A stretch of 64,000 nt of DNA from Lolium rigidum (Eukaryota; Streptophyta; Magnoliopsida; Poales; Poaceae). Below the pieces are notes generated by a model. The model worked only from the letters and a program-made list of their open reading frames with translations, was not told the DNA's origin and searched no databases. A program made the position numbers and the translations under genes. Positions 23,169 through 34,803 of this stretch are shown here, piece by piece. The first letter of the stretch is position 1; every line of letters begins with the position of its first letter. The stretch spans positions 351,893,696 to 351,957,695 of the forward strand of contig NC_061513.1 of NCBI RefSeq assembly GCF_022539505.1, given 5' to 3'.

Positions 23169-23510
23169 CCTCATACCTATGCAACAATGTGTAAACGGTT
23201 CAGAGTTGTTTCTCGAACAAAAATTGAGCCGCTGCTTTCAATTGTGTGATTGCGCCACAATGGTGGTTCTGGTATCGCTGTGAGAACTTTCCTAATTGGA
23301 TCTCAGACTGATACATTAGAATGGAGTAGCACCATACCATCGCGGCATCCCAGTACATAGATTTTGGGACCATTCACTTCAGACGGGATTGCCAGCATCT
23401 GCAAGATGGCCGGGTGAAGATCATGCTCTGTGATGAATCGATTGTCCTCGGAGTTGTTGGTGAAATACCCTAGCAACAGGTTTCCTCAGTTGTGTGACAC
23501 AGTTAGTTAT
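23169..23510 (-). pseudogene. Captured fragment resembling an F-box protein's associated domain
   Basis: 342 bp absent from the host copy at the homologous site (about 11690). Minus-strand translation gives over 100 codons with one internal stop: LLLGYFTNNSEDNRFITEHD, then GPKIYVLGCRDGMVLLHSNV, a stop at the position where these proteins have VWDP, then DPIRKVLTAIPEPPLW. This is the sequence style of grass F-box-associated domains. It is flanked by a 6-bp repeat TTCACG (23163-23168, 23511-23516). No terminal inverted repeats, poly-A or Helitron ends are seen, so the mechanism is unknown. Confidence 0.65.
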
Positions 23511-23920
23511 TTCACGGTGTAATCACTTGGTGGGGGCACCGCATGATTACCTCCTAATTGTCCCACAACCGGAGGTTCATCCTCCCCTTTTGATGAAGTG
23601 TCAACATCCTCAAGTTCCCTTTCTCAAGGTGGTTTTGTCGATTGCACAACAAAACCAACAAGAGGAAGGGTGTTGACTTGTTGTGGAGGAACATCGACAC
23701 TTCCCTTAGGATCTATGATGGGGTTTGGTTTTGGAGCAATCAACTCCATCATCATAGCCTTCATTTGAGATACAATGGATGACTCCAATTTCTTGAGGTC
23801 ATCCAAAGTAGCCGGAGTATCGGCAATTGATGATGGAGGTGATTGCTCACCGGGAAGGGATCCATTCGCAACCAACTCTTGTTCGGCCATTTCTTAGGCG
23901 GTAAAGCCCGAGCAAGAAAA

Positions 23921-23937
23921 CCTTGCTCTGATACCAA
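23921..23937 (-). other. Primer-binding site of nested family N
   Basis: Minus strand TTGGTATCAGAGCAAGG one base inside the 5' LTR; initiator-Met type, identical to the host copy. Confidence 0.85.
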
Positions 23938-23938
23938 T

Positions 23939-25284
23939 TGAATGGATCGTAGCGAACAAGAGGGGGGGGGGGTGAATGGACGCTACGCAAAGTTTTAACT
24001 TTTTCAATTTTTAGTGCAACGGAAGCAAAGGTGATAGCTTTGATGCTCAAGGTGATCCTAGTATGATCCTAGACAAATGCAAGAAGTAAAGGAACCAAGC
24101 AAGATAGTAAGAGTAAGGAGCGGGACAACCGGAGGGCACGGAGACGAGGCGAGGTTTGTTTCCCGCAGTTCCTCCCAAAAAAGGGAGTACGTCTGCGTTG
24201 AGGACGTGCTAGAATCACACAAGAGGCTAGGCGGCCACACCACGAAGGAAGACCTGACCTTCTTCCTCGAGAGAGCTCCACGAAGGGGCTCCCCCTTCTC
24301 CACTATGGCACCGGTCGAGGCGGTGGTTCCTTCACAAGGTTGGGGCGAGATCCACAACACTAGGAGGCTCCCAACAACCTATGGGGCTAGCACAACACCA
24401 AGCTATCCTCCATATGTGCACTTCTTCCAAGATCCCACCATAGGAACCCTACCAACAAGATCCACTAAGGACTACCACGAATTGGTGAAATCTCTCTTGG
24501 TAGAACGATAGATCGGGGTCTCCTCCACCACTCCTCAAAGTATGAGCAAGATTGATTGGGTAGGTAGGGAGATCCACTCAGTTTGAGCTCAGCAACAATG
24601 GAGGAGAGAGAGAGGAGAGCTAAAAACGAGCTGAGGAAGAAGCGGCCTTTATATAGGTCTCCTCAAATCCAACCGTTATGTGCAGTTTCTGCCTAAGCGG
24701 TACTATCGCTTTGGTAAGCGGTACTACCGCTCTGGATTCGAAATCCCCACAGAACTTGTCCACGTGAACACATAGCGGTACTACCGCTCGGGGTACCGCT
24801 CGAGGTACCACAATGGCCTCTAGAGCTTACTGGATCCCAAGCGGTACCGAAGCGGTACTACCGTAACTTAAGTTACGGTAGTTAAGCGATACCTTAGGCG
24901 GTACTACCGCTCTCAAGCGGTACTACCTCTCAAGGTACAGTAAAGGTACTGTAACTTGTTCTGTGAGACATTTGCGTGAGAAACCTCCAGAGCGGTACTG
25001 CAGAGTGGTACCAGTAGGGTAGCGGTACTACCGCTCCTGGTACCGGTAGTACCGCTTTGGCTGAAACTGCTTTTTCCTCTTTTACTCTCGTACCATGTCA
25101 CCTCACGACACACAAGCAAAACCAGAAAACCTAAGAGCTACGCTTCAGACCTCCGATCATAATGTGTTCAGCGAGGGCACCGTACACTTGCAAATCTATC
25201 AAAGACAATCTTTGCGCACAGTTAAATACATTCAAGTGTTGTCATCAAACACACAAAACACGGGATATGGACCTTGCTCTTTCA
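23939..25284 (-). repeat. Nested family N 5' LTR
   Basis: + strand TGAATGGATCGTAGCG...GCTCTTTCA, 1346 bp, with a run of about 12 G near 23960, the reverse TATA near 24645 and the palindrome array at 24695-25065. Immediately followed by the CTTGC duplication and host gag. Confidence 0.92.
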
Positions 25285-27068
25285 CTTGCGTTGAAGATGA
25301 AGGAGCATGGAGCTAGTGAGAGTGATGAGGATCCCATTGAGTGGGGTCCGGATGATCTCAAGGCCAACTATCATGAACACATGGCTCTTGCCGCCAAGAG
25401 TTTTTGGAGTGGAAACAAGACACGAAGCTCAAGACCAAGGAGATACTCACCTCATGATTCCACAAGACACTCCTCCAAGAGCCCAAGGGAGGATCAAAAG
25501 GGAAGATCTTGCTACAATTGTGGCGACAAAAGTCATTTTGTTGCGGATTGTATCTACGAGAGAAGGGAAGACAATGGTGGAAGGCTTGTTCGAAAGAGCA
25601 AGTTCAAATCCTTCTCCAAAGGTTTCTCCAAGTTCTCCTCCAACTCCAACGACACCAAGGTCTTCTCCACCAAGAACACTAGATCCTTCATTATCCGTGA
25701 AGAGTACTCCTCCGATGAAGGTGATGAGCGCGAAGAGAAAAGTTTGAACACGAAGGAAGAGGGAGTGGCCGCCATCGCCATTTCCACTCCCTCCATCTCT
25801 CTTTTTGACTCTCCAAATGAGAACCTCATCACCAACAACTCTCGATGCCTAGTGGCGAAGGTATTGTCGGAGGTAGAACCACTTTCCAAACCTACAGCTT
25901 CTTCAAATGCTATATCTTTTGTGGATTTGGATGCTCCTCTCACCAACATGCTAGGAGATCAAGACCGTATGGTGGAAAAGGAGGCGGAATTAGAGCTTAT
26001 CTCTCTCACTCAAGCTCATGAGGAAGAAGTGTGCATGCGTATGTCTCTTGAAGCTAGTGCTATTATTTTTGAAGACTCCATCAACTCATTCATCTCCCAA
26101 CTCACCAAGGACCGAGATTATGCTCTTGGTTGGGTGGATGAGCTCAAGACAAAGAAGCGTTATCTTGAAGAAAGCCATGAATGGTTGCTTGAGGATGTTG
26201 CAACCCTTACCAAGGACTTCAAATGCTTGGAAAGCAAGTTTGAGCTCCTATCCGAGATGAAGAGGCATCCTCAAGAAGAAGTGTACAAGAAGAAAGAAGA
26301 TGAACGTCCCAATTCATGTTGTGACAAGCTCCTTGACGAAGATTGCTTCTTGAGAAGACACAATGCAAGATTCTTGGAAGTCATTTCTACCCAAGAGGAA
26401 GCCTTGGATGAGTACTATCGCTTGAGTAAAGAGAACGTGCCATGTTGTGACCATGAAGAGGAGATTGCCACTCTAAAGAGACACAAGGCCAAGCTCGTTG
26501 AAGTGAATGATAGGCAAAATGAGTCCTTGATGGAGTGGGTTCGTTTGAGCAAGGAAAATGTCACTTGTTGTAACCATGAGGATGAAATTGCATCTCTAAA
26601 GAGGAGCAAGGCCAAGCTTATGGTGATCAAGTCCATGCAAGATGAAGCGTTGAAAGAATACCAACTCTCAAGCAAGGACCACATTTGTTGTAACCATGAA
26701 GACGACATTGCCACCTCGGAAAGACACAATCGTTCGCTCTTGAAAAGGAATTCTCTTCTTGAAGAAGCATTATTGGAACAATTCCGGGTGAATAATGAGA
26801 AAGAGTTAAAGTATTTGACGTCACCCACCCTCACCCGGATCATGAAGATGAAGTCAATCGCTTGAAATCCAAAATTGAAAGTCTCCAAATCCAAGCCCAA
26901 TTCTTGGAAGGAGTCATTGAAGCTAGAGTTGAAGCCCATGAGGACTCATGCAATGAAGGAGAAGTGGCTATCAAGCCAAAGAAGAAGAAGAGAGGAAGAA
27001 GGATCAAAATAAAGAGGAACGTCATGATAGGACCCATTGAAAAATGGGTTCCTATTTCCAAGTCTTGA
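25285..27068 (+). pseudogene. gag: Family N host gag, C-terminal part
   Basis: Continues host gag after the nested insertion. ESDEDPIEWGPDDLKANYHE leads to a basic Ser-rich linker and the CCHC knuckle CYNCGDKSHFVADC (about 25510-25551). A Lys/Ser-rich stretch, an acidic stretch and a long coiled coil follow, with four 40-41-residue repeats. A 1-nt deletion near 26806 ends the frame early (stop at 26863-26865). The true tail (KIESLQIQAQFLEGVIEARV...KWVPISKS) runs on in the next frame to 27068. Gag would coat the RNA in particles; the extended coiled coil is unusual for Copia gag. Confidence 0.85.
26317..26790 (+). repeat. Four 40-41-residue repeats in family N gag
   Basis: Repeat core RLSKENVxCCxHExEIAxLKR followed by a heptad-rich helix ending QxExLxEx. 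Copies start near 26317 (divergent, CCDK), 26425, 26548 and 26668. The Cys-Cys pair and His-Glu recur in register; the nested copy holds the same set around the solo LTR. Role unknown. Confidence 0.7.
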
Positions 27069-29105
27069 TCCATGAAGAGCCTTGCTTTCGGTGGTGCTTA
27101 TTGGGTGGTTGATATTGAAGCCACAAGTCTTTTGACCGGAAGCAATGAATTTGTTGTCGTCATCAAGTCATCTCTCTAGACCATTTCTCAAGACGACAAC
27201 ACAAGCAAGCTTAAAGGTATTGGGCCTTGACAAGGTGGTGATGATATCCTACCTTGTCAAGACCCTTGTTTACAATTCTCTCCATTCATCGCTTTACATG
27301 CTTGGGTATTTGTACCTATTACAATGAACATGTGGTGGCTCTCTTGTGGAGCTAGTCTCTCCAAGAGGCCACGGTCTCAGACTAATAGAAAATGCTTCCT
27401 TGTGTAGAGATCGTGTTTTGTAGGGATTGCGTTGAAGGAAACAGACCATGATGAAGGTTGTCAAACAAGTTCAATGCAAGTTCTATACCATGATCCTCAC
27501 AATAAGGAGCAACAATGTAATGGAGTTCAAGTTCAATATCTTGGATGCCTTCATTGGCAAGGAAGGAATCCATCATATACTCCTAGCCATATTCTTTCCC
27601 TAACATCATGGGGTTGCCGGAAGTGGGAGACAAACCTTAGTTGAAGACACTCAAACATGATGATGGAGTATGAGCCTATTGTGTGGTTTGTGGAATATGG
27701 TGATGAGAATTTTGATGAAGATTGTAGTTCTTTGGAGGGGCGAAGTGCTTCTTGTGAGAAAGGAGATGCAATTCCCCCGGTTACCGTAGGAAGGATGGGT
27801 GTTAGCACTTGCCGACCTCAAAACCTACCTTCTATGAGTGTCGGGGAAGGACGAAGTTCCACCTATGTGGAGCCATCTACACCACAAGGCCAAGCTTCTT
27901 CCGTCGAACAACCAAGTGAAAGATCACCTCCTCCACAACCTCAAGTTCGGCATCAACAACAATGGGGGTCATGGAGAGGACCTAAATCTTATTGAAGATC
28001 AAAGGACCTCTCAAGAATCTATCCTTATGGTCCATTCTCGCCGGTGTGCAAAAGCGTCAAGGCCCTTTCATATCTCAAGCAAAGTACGTCAAGACATACT
28101 CAAGGGCAAGATATGTAAGGGGTCAACGGTATGGGAACCCCAAAGTACCTCAAGTGTCAACACTCCTTTGATGAGACCGACAAGAAAATGGTCTCATGCT
28201 CTACCGATCAACGATATGGTTTGCTTCTCTCCCTTTGTGCGTTTCATCCAGACATTACGTTGAGAGTGGGCATTCACATACCACTTTCGTGCTATATGTC
28301 TATATGGAAAGCACGCATGAACATAGGGGTGTGCGGTTTAAACTTATTGAGCTATCCCTCCCCCCATAATGCATAAAAAAATCGAAAACATTCTCTATTT
28401 GTCAACTAAGTGACTAATGAGCTTCATGTTGAGTTGTGGTCGTGAGTCCTAGATACATCTACGCGACCTCACACCACTTTACTCACACACGGTGGCCTCG
28501 GCCATCAACCTCCTCCTTGAGGATTTTTTCTTTTTTCTTCTTCTTGTTTTCTTTGTTTTTTCTCTTGTTTCTTTTTCTTTCTTTTTATCCATTTTCTTTG
28601 TGGGAGATTCACCCAAGCTTGGCTTTTCATGCTTTGATTCCTGCAAGCTTGGTTGAGTAGTACCTTAACAGTTCCGTCATATAATCCTAACCCAATATCT
28701 ACCTCTTGAGCCAATTCAGTCTAAAAGCACAAGTCTACACAAAAATCTGAGTGTTTTTGAGCTTTGGAGGCCGGTACTACCGGACCTCAGGCCGGTACTA
28801 CCGCTTAGGGGCAGTAACCTGACGACTGTCAGAAGTTTGCCCCAGAGCGGTACAACCGCCCGAGGTACCGGGCAAGTACCGCTAAGCGGTACTACCGCTC
28901 CTACGAGCGGTACTACCGCTTGCGCTTTTGACTTAAGGTACCGGGTGGGACGGTTATTCCCCAAAATCACCACACACCCCCACCCACCACGAGTCAAAGG
29001 CACCCCCAAGCTTAAGACCTCGAGGAGACCGGCCCCGATCTCCTCCTCCAGCCGCCCCCGGACAAATCTCCTCCGTGGAGAAGCTTCCCCATCCTCTTCT
29101 CCGCC
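27069..29105 (+). other. Family N host spacer between gag and ORF2
   Basis: Collinear with 16200-18243 of the nested copy. Holds the gag-proximal stem-loop (27222-27265), a poorly conserved frame at 27657-27995, a pyrimidine-rich tract at 28520-28600, palindromes at 28770-28925 and the GC-rich leader of ORF2 (28960-29105). No recognised domain. Confidence 0.6.
28770..28925 (+). repeat. GTAC-centred palindromes upstream of ORF2 (host copy)
   Basis: Repeated AGCGGTACTACCGCT and GGTACC units 180-340 bp before the ORF2 ATG. More copies lie in the intron (29308-29339 and 34804-34856), interrupted by the solo-LTR nest. Confidence 0.75.
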
Positions 29106-29339
29106 ATGTCCTCCGGTATGAGCCCTAATCTCTTTCTCTAGGGTGTGTTGAACTCCCTAGATGCATAGGCTAGGGTTTGATGGGGGTTTGTGGTGGAGAA
29201 ACCCTCTTGGAAGCTCTACATGTACGGGGATACTAGCTAGCAACAATGTGTGACACTATGAACTACTTTGCCATGTCCTCAATCTCGATCTAGATGTGCT
29301 GAGCTTGAGCGGTAGTACCGTTCGTTCACGGGCGGTACT

Positions 29340-32300
29340 TGATGACCCACAAGTATAGGGGGTGTATCGTAGTACTTTCAATAAATAAGAGTGTCGAACC
29401 CAACGAGGAGCAGAAGGTGTTGACAAGTAGTTTCGATGAAGGATTCACTTGTAAATGCTCACGAGACAAGTATTCAGGGGGTTTTGATATAGCAGATGAA
29501 TAAAGTACAAGTAAGTAAAATGCGAGAGTAATACTTGCAGCGAGTGGCCCAATCCTTTTTAGCACAAAGGACAAACCGGTTTGTTTACTTATAATGACCA
29601 AACGTTTTTTAGGACACACGGGAATTTAGTCTAGTGCTTTCGCTTCGTATAGTTGATTAATCTTCATTGTTTTGATAAGTGTTGTGTGGGTGAACCTATG
29701 CTAATGCACCGCCCTTCCTAGGACGAATACATACTTGTGATTATACCCCTTGCAAGCATCCGCAAATACAAGAAAGTAATTAAGATAAATCTAACCACAA
29801 CCTTAAACTACGAGATCCCGCTATCCCTCCCGCATCGATATACCAACGGGGTTCAGAGTTGCTTGTCACTCCGGCAACCCCACAATTAGCAAACGAATAC
29901 AAGATGTATTCCCTAGGCCCATAAAGGTGAAGTATCATGTAGTCGACGTTCACATGACACCACTAGAAGAATAACACCACAACTTAAATATCAAACCATT
30001 GAATATTACTCAACATAGTTCACTACTAACATTTAGACTTCACCCATGTCCTCAAGAACTAAATGAACTACTCACGAGACATCATATGGAACATGATCAG
30101 AGGTGATATGTGTAACATCCCAAAATTTAAATAAAGGAAGAAGAACAATTCCAAGTATCCAAAATTCAGAACCAACAAAAACTTTTACTTTGCATATAGT
30201 ACCCTGCATAGGACTTGTGCATTTTGAGTGATTATGCCATGATGATTGTTATATTGTGTATATGATGAACTACAAAACCCTAGAGTGATCAAGTGATGAT
30301 CACCAAACAAATAAGTCCAAAAGAGAAAGAAGTCAAATAAAAGGAAAACCCTAAAAAAAACCTAACATATGGCATATGCCATTTTTTTGTAAATTTGACC
30401 CTAGACCCATTTGATCTTCACCAATACTTGTTTTATGATATTAAAGAGTAGTTACAACTTTGAGAATCAAAGTTAGACCTTTCAAATCAAATTCAAAAAC
30501 TAAAATGTGCTCACATGAGATAATGGTCATTTCTGACTTTTATCTTCTGGTCACCTCTTTGAGCCTCTCTTTTTCGAAATTTCTAAACTAAACCAATCCC
30601 ACTCTTTGCATGTCATCCAAGTACACATCAAGGAGAACTTTTTCTGTAAAGATCATCATCCCAAATTCTTTTTAGATCAAGAGTTAGGATCAAGCAAAGT
30701 TGAGACTTTGAAACAAATGCAAGATTCCCAATTTTCAAAATGTGATCAAACCAGGCCACCACTTGACCCTCACACACCCTAGCCATGACCATGGGACACT
30801 CCTACACCGAGCCCATGCCAAGGAAACCCCAGGAGAGGCCAGCCATGGCGTGGACATGGCCATGCCGGTCACGTCGCCCCTCGACACGCCTCCCCCCTTT
30901 TCTCTCCATCATCTGCACGGCCACCGTGTCCAACGCGTCGCCCACGACCTGCTGAGATCGTCCGTGCACGCCGTTGATCGCGAGGACGATGACAGGACCC
31001 GAACGACGCGCGCCCAGGTACGCCCAGGTACGCCGCGAGCGGCATGGGCGACGTCACTGGCGCACGGACGCGCGCGACCCGGCCACGCGGCGCTCGCCAA
31101 ATCTCGCCGTACCCCGACCATATCCGCGCGCCACGGTACTTTCCTCGCCACGCGGAGCTCGCCGGACACGCCGACGTCATGCCGTGGCGACCACGGACGC
31201 CGGAGAGGACGAACGCGCCCGCCACGGCCGCGACAGTACACGCGCCCGCCCGACCACCGTACGCCACCACTTACCGCGCCGTTGACGCTCCGAGGACCGT
31301 GGTGACGTCGTGAACACCACGGCGCCAACGCCTAGCTCGCTAGCCCACCAGAAACGTCGTGCCCTTGTCGCCATTGCCGCAACACCTCAGCACCCACGCG
31401 CGCCTATAAAAGGAGGCATCCATTCGTCGATCAGAGCATACCACAACACTCCCCTCTCCTTCCTCGACCTCCTAAGCACCTCACCATGCTCGATTAGCCA
31501 CTGCCGCCGCCCAATCGACGCATCACTGCCACGGAAGCCCTGCAGCAATCGTCGGAGAAGGAGGCCGCCCCTGACGACGCCACTGCTACCAGGAGCCTCG
31601 CCGTCGTCTACAACCTCGTCAAGCACATTGCCAACCCTAGCTGGAGCCACCGTAAGCCCTCCGACCCCCTACCTGCGCCGCCGGCGAGCTTCTCTCTCGC
31701 CGTCGACGACGACATGCGTGAGCCATTCGATCTAGTTCTAATCCAACGCACCGCGATGCTCCATACCGTTTCGGGTTTAAAGAGCCGCTGACATGCGGGA
31801 CCTACGCTGTCAGGCGGCCCACTCGCACTGATTGCGCTGTTGGGCTGAGCAGGCCGTTAGTTTAAAAACATGGCCCGTTAGCTTTTCCCGCCGGCCTATT
31901 TAATTCAAACTTCGTTTAATAATTTAGTTTGAATTCAATACTGAACCCAACTTTGAAAATTCATAAAATCTGCTTGGTTTGGCCAAATTTAACAAACTTC
32001 ATATCTTTGGAAATCTAGTAAAAAGATCTACAACATGCCACTGGTCTCACCTCGAGATTTGTTGTAGAAATAAAGTGATAAAAAGAAGAAGGCAGAGACT
32101 TTTTCGTATTCAAATAATATTTAAAAATCAACCAGAATAGATATTGAATTAATTCCAACTCCAATAGCTCAATTTTGACTTACACTAATTGTTTCTGCAA
32201 GAAAATGGTGTGGTCACTTTGCATGATCATGCCCTAGTTTAATTAATGAACAATATGGCTAGTTTAGTTAAGTGGTATTGTCCAAAAATATTATGTAAAT

Positions 32301-34803
32301 CTTATGAAGTATTTTACTTCATTTAAATCTTGTCCCAAATGAATTAATGTGATGTTTGCACCCGTGGTCCAAAAACTCCTATATGAACCTTTGGAGGTTT
32401 AAATCATTTGTGGAATTATAAAAGGGTATGAGGTGATCTACCTCATTTAAATCATTTTCTCAAATGATGATAATGAAGGTTGACTTAGGTCAATATAAAT
32501 TCATGTATGATTATTTGAGAAGTTAAATCTTAAGAAGATTTCAATGAGAGGAAATTATTTTTCTCAAGAACTAAATGGAAATTATTACTCACATATGTAA
32601 TAAGAGGAAATTACTTTTCTTTAATAAAGAAAACCAATGCACCTAATTATTTTTATGTGTGTGCTTAGCATAGTTTGTGTGAAGTAATGATGTGCTTAGT
32701 ATGGTCTTGAGCTTGTTTAGTGATTATACCTCGTATTCAAATTTAGACGCTAGCACCGGAGATTACCAAGAGGAAGGAGAATTCTACCCAGAAGAGGAAG
32801 AAGAAAACCTAGAGAACTACCAAGGAAAGCTAATACTCTTGCAAAGTGCAAAGCCCTCCTTGGGCAAGGCACCATGATTCTTATCTTCATTCATACTAGC
32901 CTATCCTACTTTTACACCATACAAGTCTTACTTGTTGTGTTTTCAAAGAGTTGATTTCAAAATGGTTTAGGTGAATAAAGTTACTAGAGTAGCAAAGATA
33001 GTTCTATAGATAGCAAAGCAATGTAGCACCCCTCATGATTAGTGCTAGTGCTGAAATACTAAATTTGACTACTCTAGATGGGAACATATGACCTGTTGAA
33101 TTTGAAAACTTGGAATGATGAAACATTCCATTGAATGATTTGAGGTTGAATATGAACAAGAGAAGATAGTGATTTTTGATAAAAACCTGATATTGGTTTG
33201 AATGCGATACCTTTCCAATTTTTGAGTACCCCCACAATACCTGATTATGGTTAGGGCTTAACTGGAAGTTTATAGATTTTAGTATGAGTTCCCTCTAAAC
33301 ACACGTCATAGGGGTTATGCCGATGCTGCCTCCGTTGCTGAGAAATGATGTGAATTGAGGTGAAATTGTACGGCCAAGCCCTGTGCGGCTCCCGAGTTAA
33401 CAGTTGGTTTTCACTCGGGAGGCCAAGCTCATGGGGAGAGGTGCTCATACTAGGATGTGTAAGTGAAAGGTTATGGTTGATGATCCGCGTATCGTGTTAC
33501 GGTGACTCGGAGTTATTCCGACGGATGAAATCAAATGTTGTGGCACAAGTGTGCAACCTCTGCAGAGTGTAAATCTATTCGAATAGCCGTGTCCACGGTT
33601 ACGGACGGTTGGAAGGGCCATATAGTTTCTGGTGTCAGATTTTTGAAAACTTTAGTAAATAGGAATGGTGACTTGGTGACTTGTTTGGGAATTATACCAA
33701 TGTTGTGGGAATGACACTAATGTTCCCATTTAAGTTAGTTAGCACATGATCCAAGCTTGTGAACTAAAATTTGGCTTATGCAAGTTAAACTAGAGCTTAG
33801 TACCTTTAGTTGGAACTTTTCATTAATATTAGTATGCAAGTACTTAAAGTACTTACGGCTTTGTCCCTGGCTATTCAAATGGCCAGAGTACGATGATGAA
33901 CAGAACTATCACGTGGATGACCAGCAGGACGCCTACGACAACTAGGGGTTTCTGACGTCAAATGTTGGCCAGTGGACTAGAGAGTCCATTTACTATTACG
34001 CTTCTGCTATGTATGAACTTGTGTATGTATGTTGATTGAAAGATCAACTATTTATGTAAGATGAATCATGTGATTCAAGATTGTAAGACATTATGGCTTG
34101 TAATAAATAATGACTGTGATATTCGACTATTATGCCTCGCAACAACATTATCCTGGGATTGCGATGAATGACATAATAGGCATCTGGACTTAAAAATCCG
34201 GGTGTTGACAATATGATGAAGAATAACAATCTGAACATAAACCTTGGTTCAATAGTTTCACTCAATAGCATCAATAACAAGGAGTAATCAATACCGGGAG
34301 AGTTTCCCCTACCAAACAATCAAGATTCAACCCTAGATGTTACAGCGGTGACGAGGTGCAGCGGTGGAGATGACGGTGACGGTGGTGGAGATGATGGCGA
34401 TTATTCTCTAGAGCTTAGGTTTTCGGGGCGAAGAAGTACGCGAAAGAGAGGCGGCCGAAGGGGGCTGTGGGCCCCCTCCCCACAAGGCGGCGCGGCCAGG
34501 CCAGGGCCCGCGCCGGCCTATGGGGGGCCCATGGCGGCCCTCCTCGGCTCCTCCTTTTGGCTAGCTCCATCTTCTGGAAAAATAAGATCTTCGGTGTAAT
34601 TTCCGTCAATTGTTGATCTCCAGAAATATTGCATTCTGACGACGCTTTTTCTAGCAGAATCCTGACTCCGGTGAGTGATTCTCCAATAATCATGAAACAT
34701 GCAAAATAGGTGAAATAACATAAGTATCACCTCTAAATATGAAATATATCAATGAATAACAGTAAATTATGATATAAAATAGTGATGCAAAATGGACATA
34801 TCA
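29340..34803 (-). mobile_element. Athila-type solo LTR in the ORF2 intron, itself interrupted
   Basis: + strand TGATGACCCACAAGTATAGG...GGACATATCA, flanked by a perfect duplication GTACT (29335-29339, 34804-34808). Removing the inner insertion leaves about 1.36 kb. The halves are 29340-30110 and 34216-34803. Minus orientation by its TGATATGTCC start; a common Triticeae LTR type, family not fixed. Confidence 0.9.
30111..34210 (+). mobile_element. Solo LTR (4100 bp) related to the gag-only element
   Basis: TGTAACATCCCAAAATTT...CCGGGTGTTGACA with a perfect duplication ATATG (30106-30110, 34211-34215). Collinear with the LTRs at 38184 and 46031 (same ends, GC-rich leader, hairpin modules and acidic reading frames) but 1.5 kb shorter. 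It has a TATA box at about 31403 (CTATAAAAGG). No internal region, so a solo LTR. Confidence 0.92.

Larger units (their letters stand above)
18244..23890 (-). pseudogene. gag: Nested family N gag, interrupted and with several stops
   Basis: Starts at ATG 23890 (MAEQELVANGS). A CGA-to-TGA stop falls after QSTKPP (23624). The F-box-type fragment interrupts at 23169-23510, and 23167-21341 carries the UBN2-like domain and CCHC knuckle CYNCGDKSHFVADC. A GAG-to-TAG stop follows at 21341, a solo LTR at 18775-21230, a CAA-to-TAA stop just upstream of 18663, and the C-terminal part runs to TGA at 18244 (KWVPISKA). The C-terminal half is a long charged coiled coil with 40-41-residue repeats. Assembled extent is about 940 codons. 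Not functional. Confidence 0.85.
12356..25284 (-). mobile_element. Family N nested copy, complete, reverse orientation
   Basis: Both LTRs are present (3' LTR 12356-13696 and 5' LTR 23939-25284, read on the minus strand), with primer site, gag, spacer, ORF2 and polypurine tract in order. Flanked by a perfect duplication CTTGC (12351-12355, 25285-25289) within the gag codons of the host copy, so this is a true insertion into a sister element. The two LTRs differ by roughly 3% by eye in the part I compared. Without its own insertions it is about 10.1 kb. Gag and ORF2 both contain disabling mutations. Confidence 0.93.

Noticed and set aside
25162..25289. Start of the 25162-26865 reading frame as a gene start
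   Set aside because: The first 42 codons are nested LTR and duplication sequence; the frame is a continuation of host gag.
27657..27995. A third family N protein between gag and ORF2
   Set aside because: Only part of the frame is shared with the nested copy, there is no credible start or domain, and stops lie just upstream; kept as spacer.
30742..31735. Overlapping long ORFs on both strands in a GC-rich stretch
   Set aside because: This is the GC-rich U3/leader of a solo LTR (TATA at about 31403). Several frames are open only because of base composition, and the related LTRs do not keep them.
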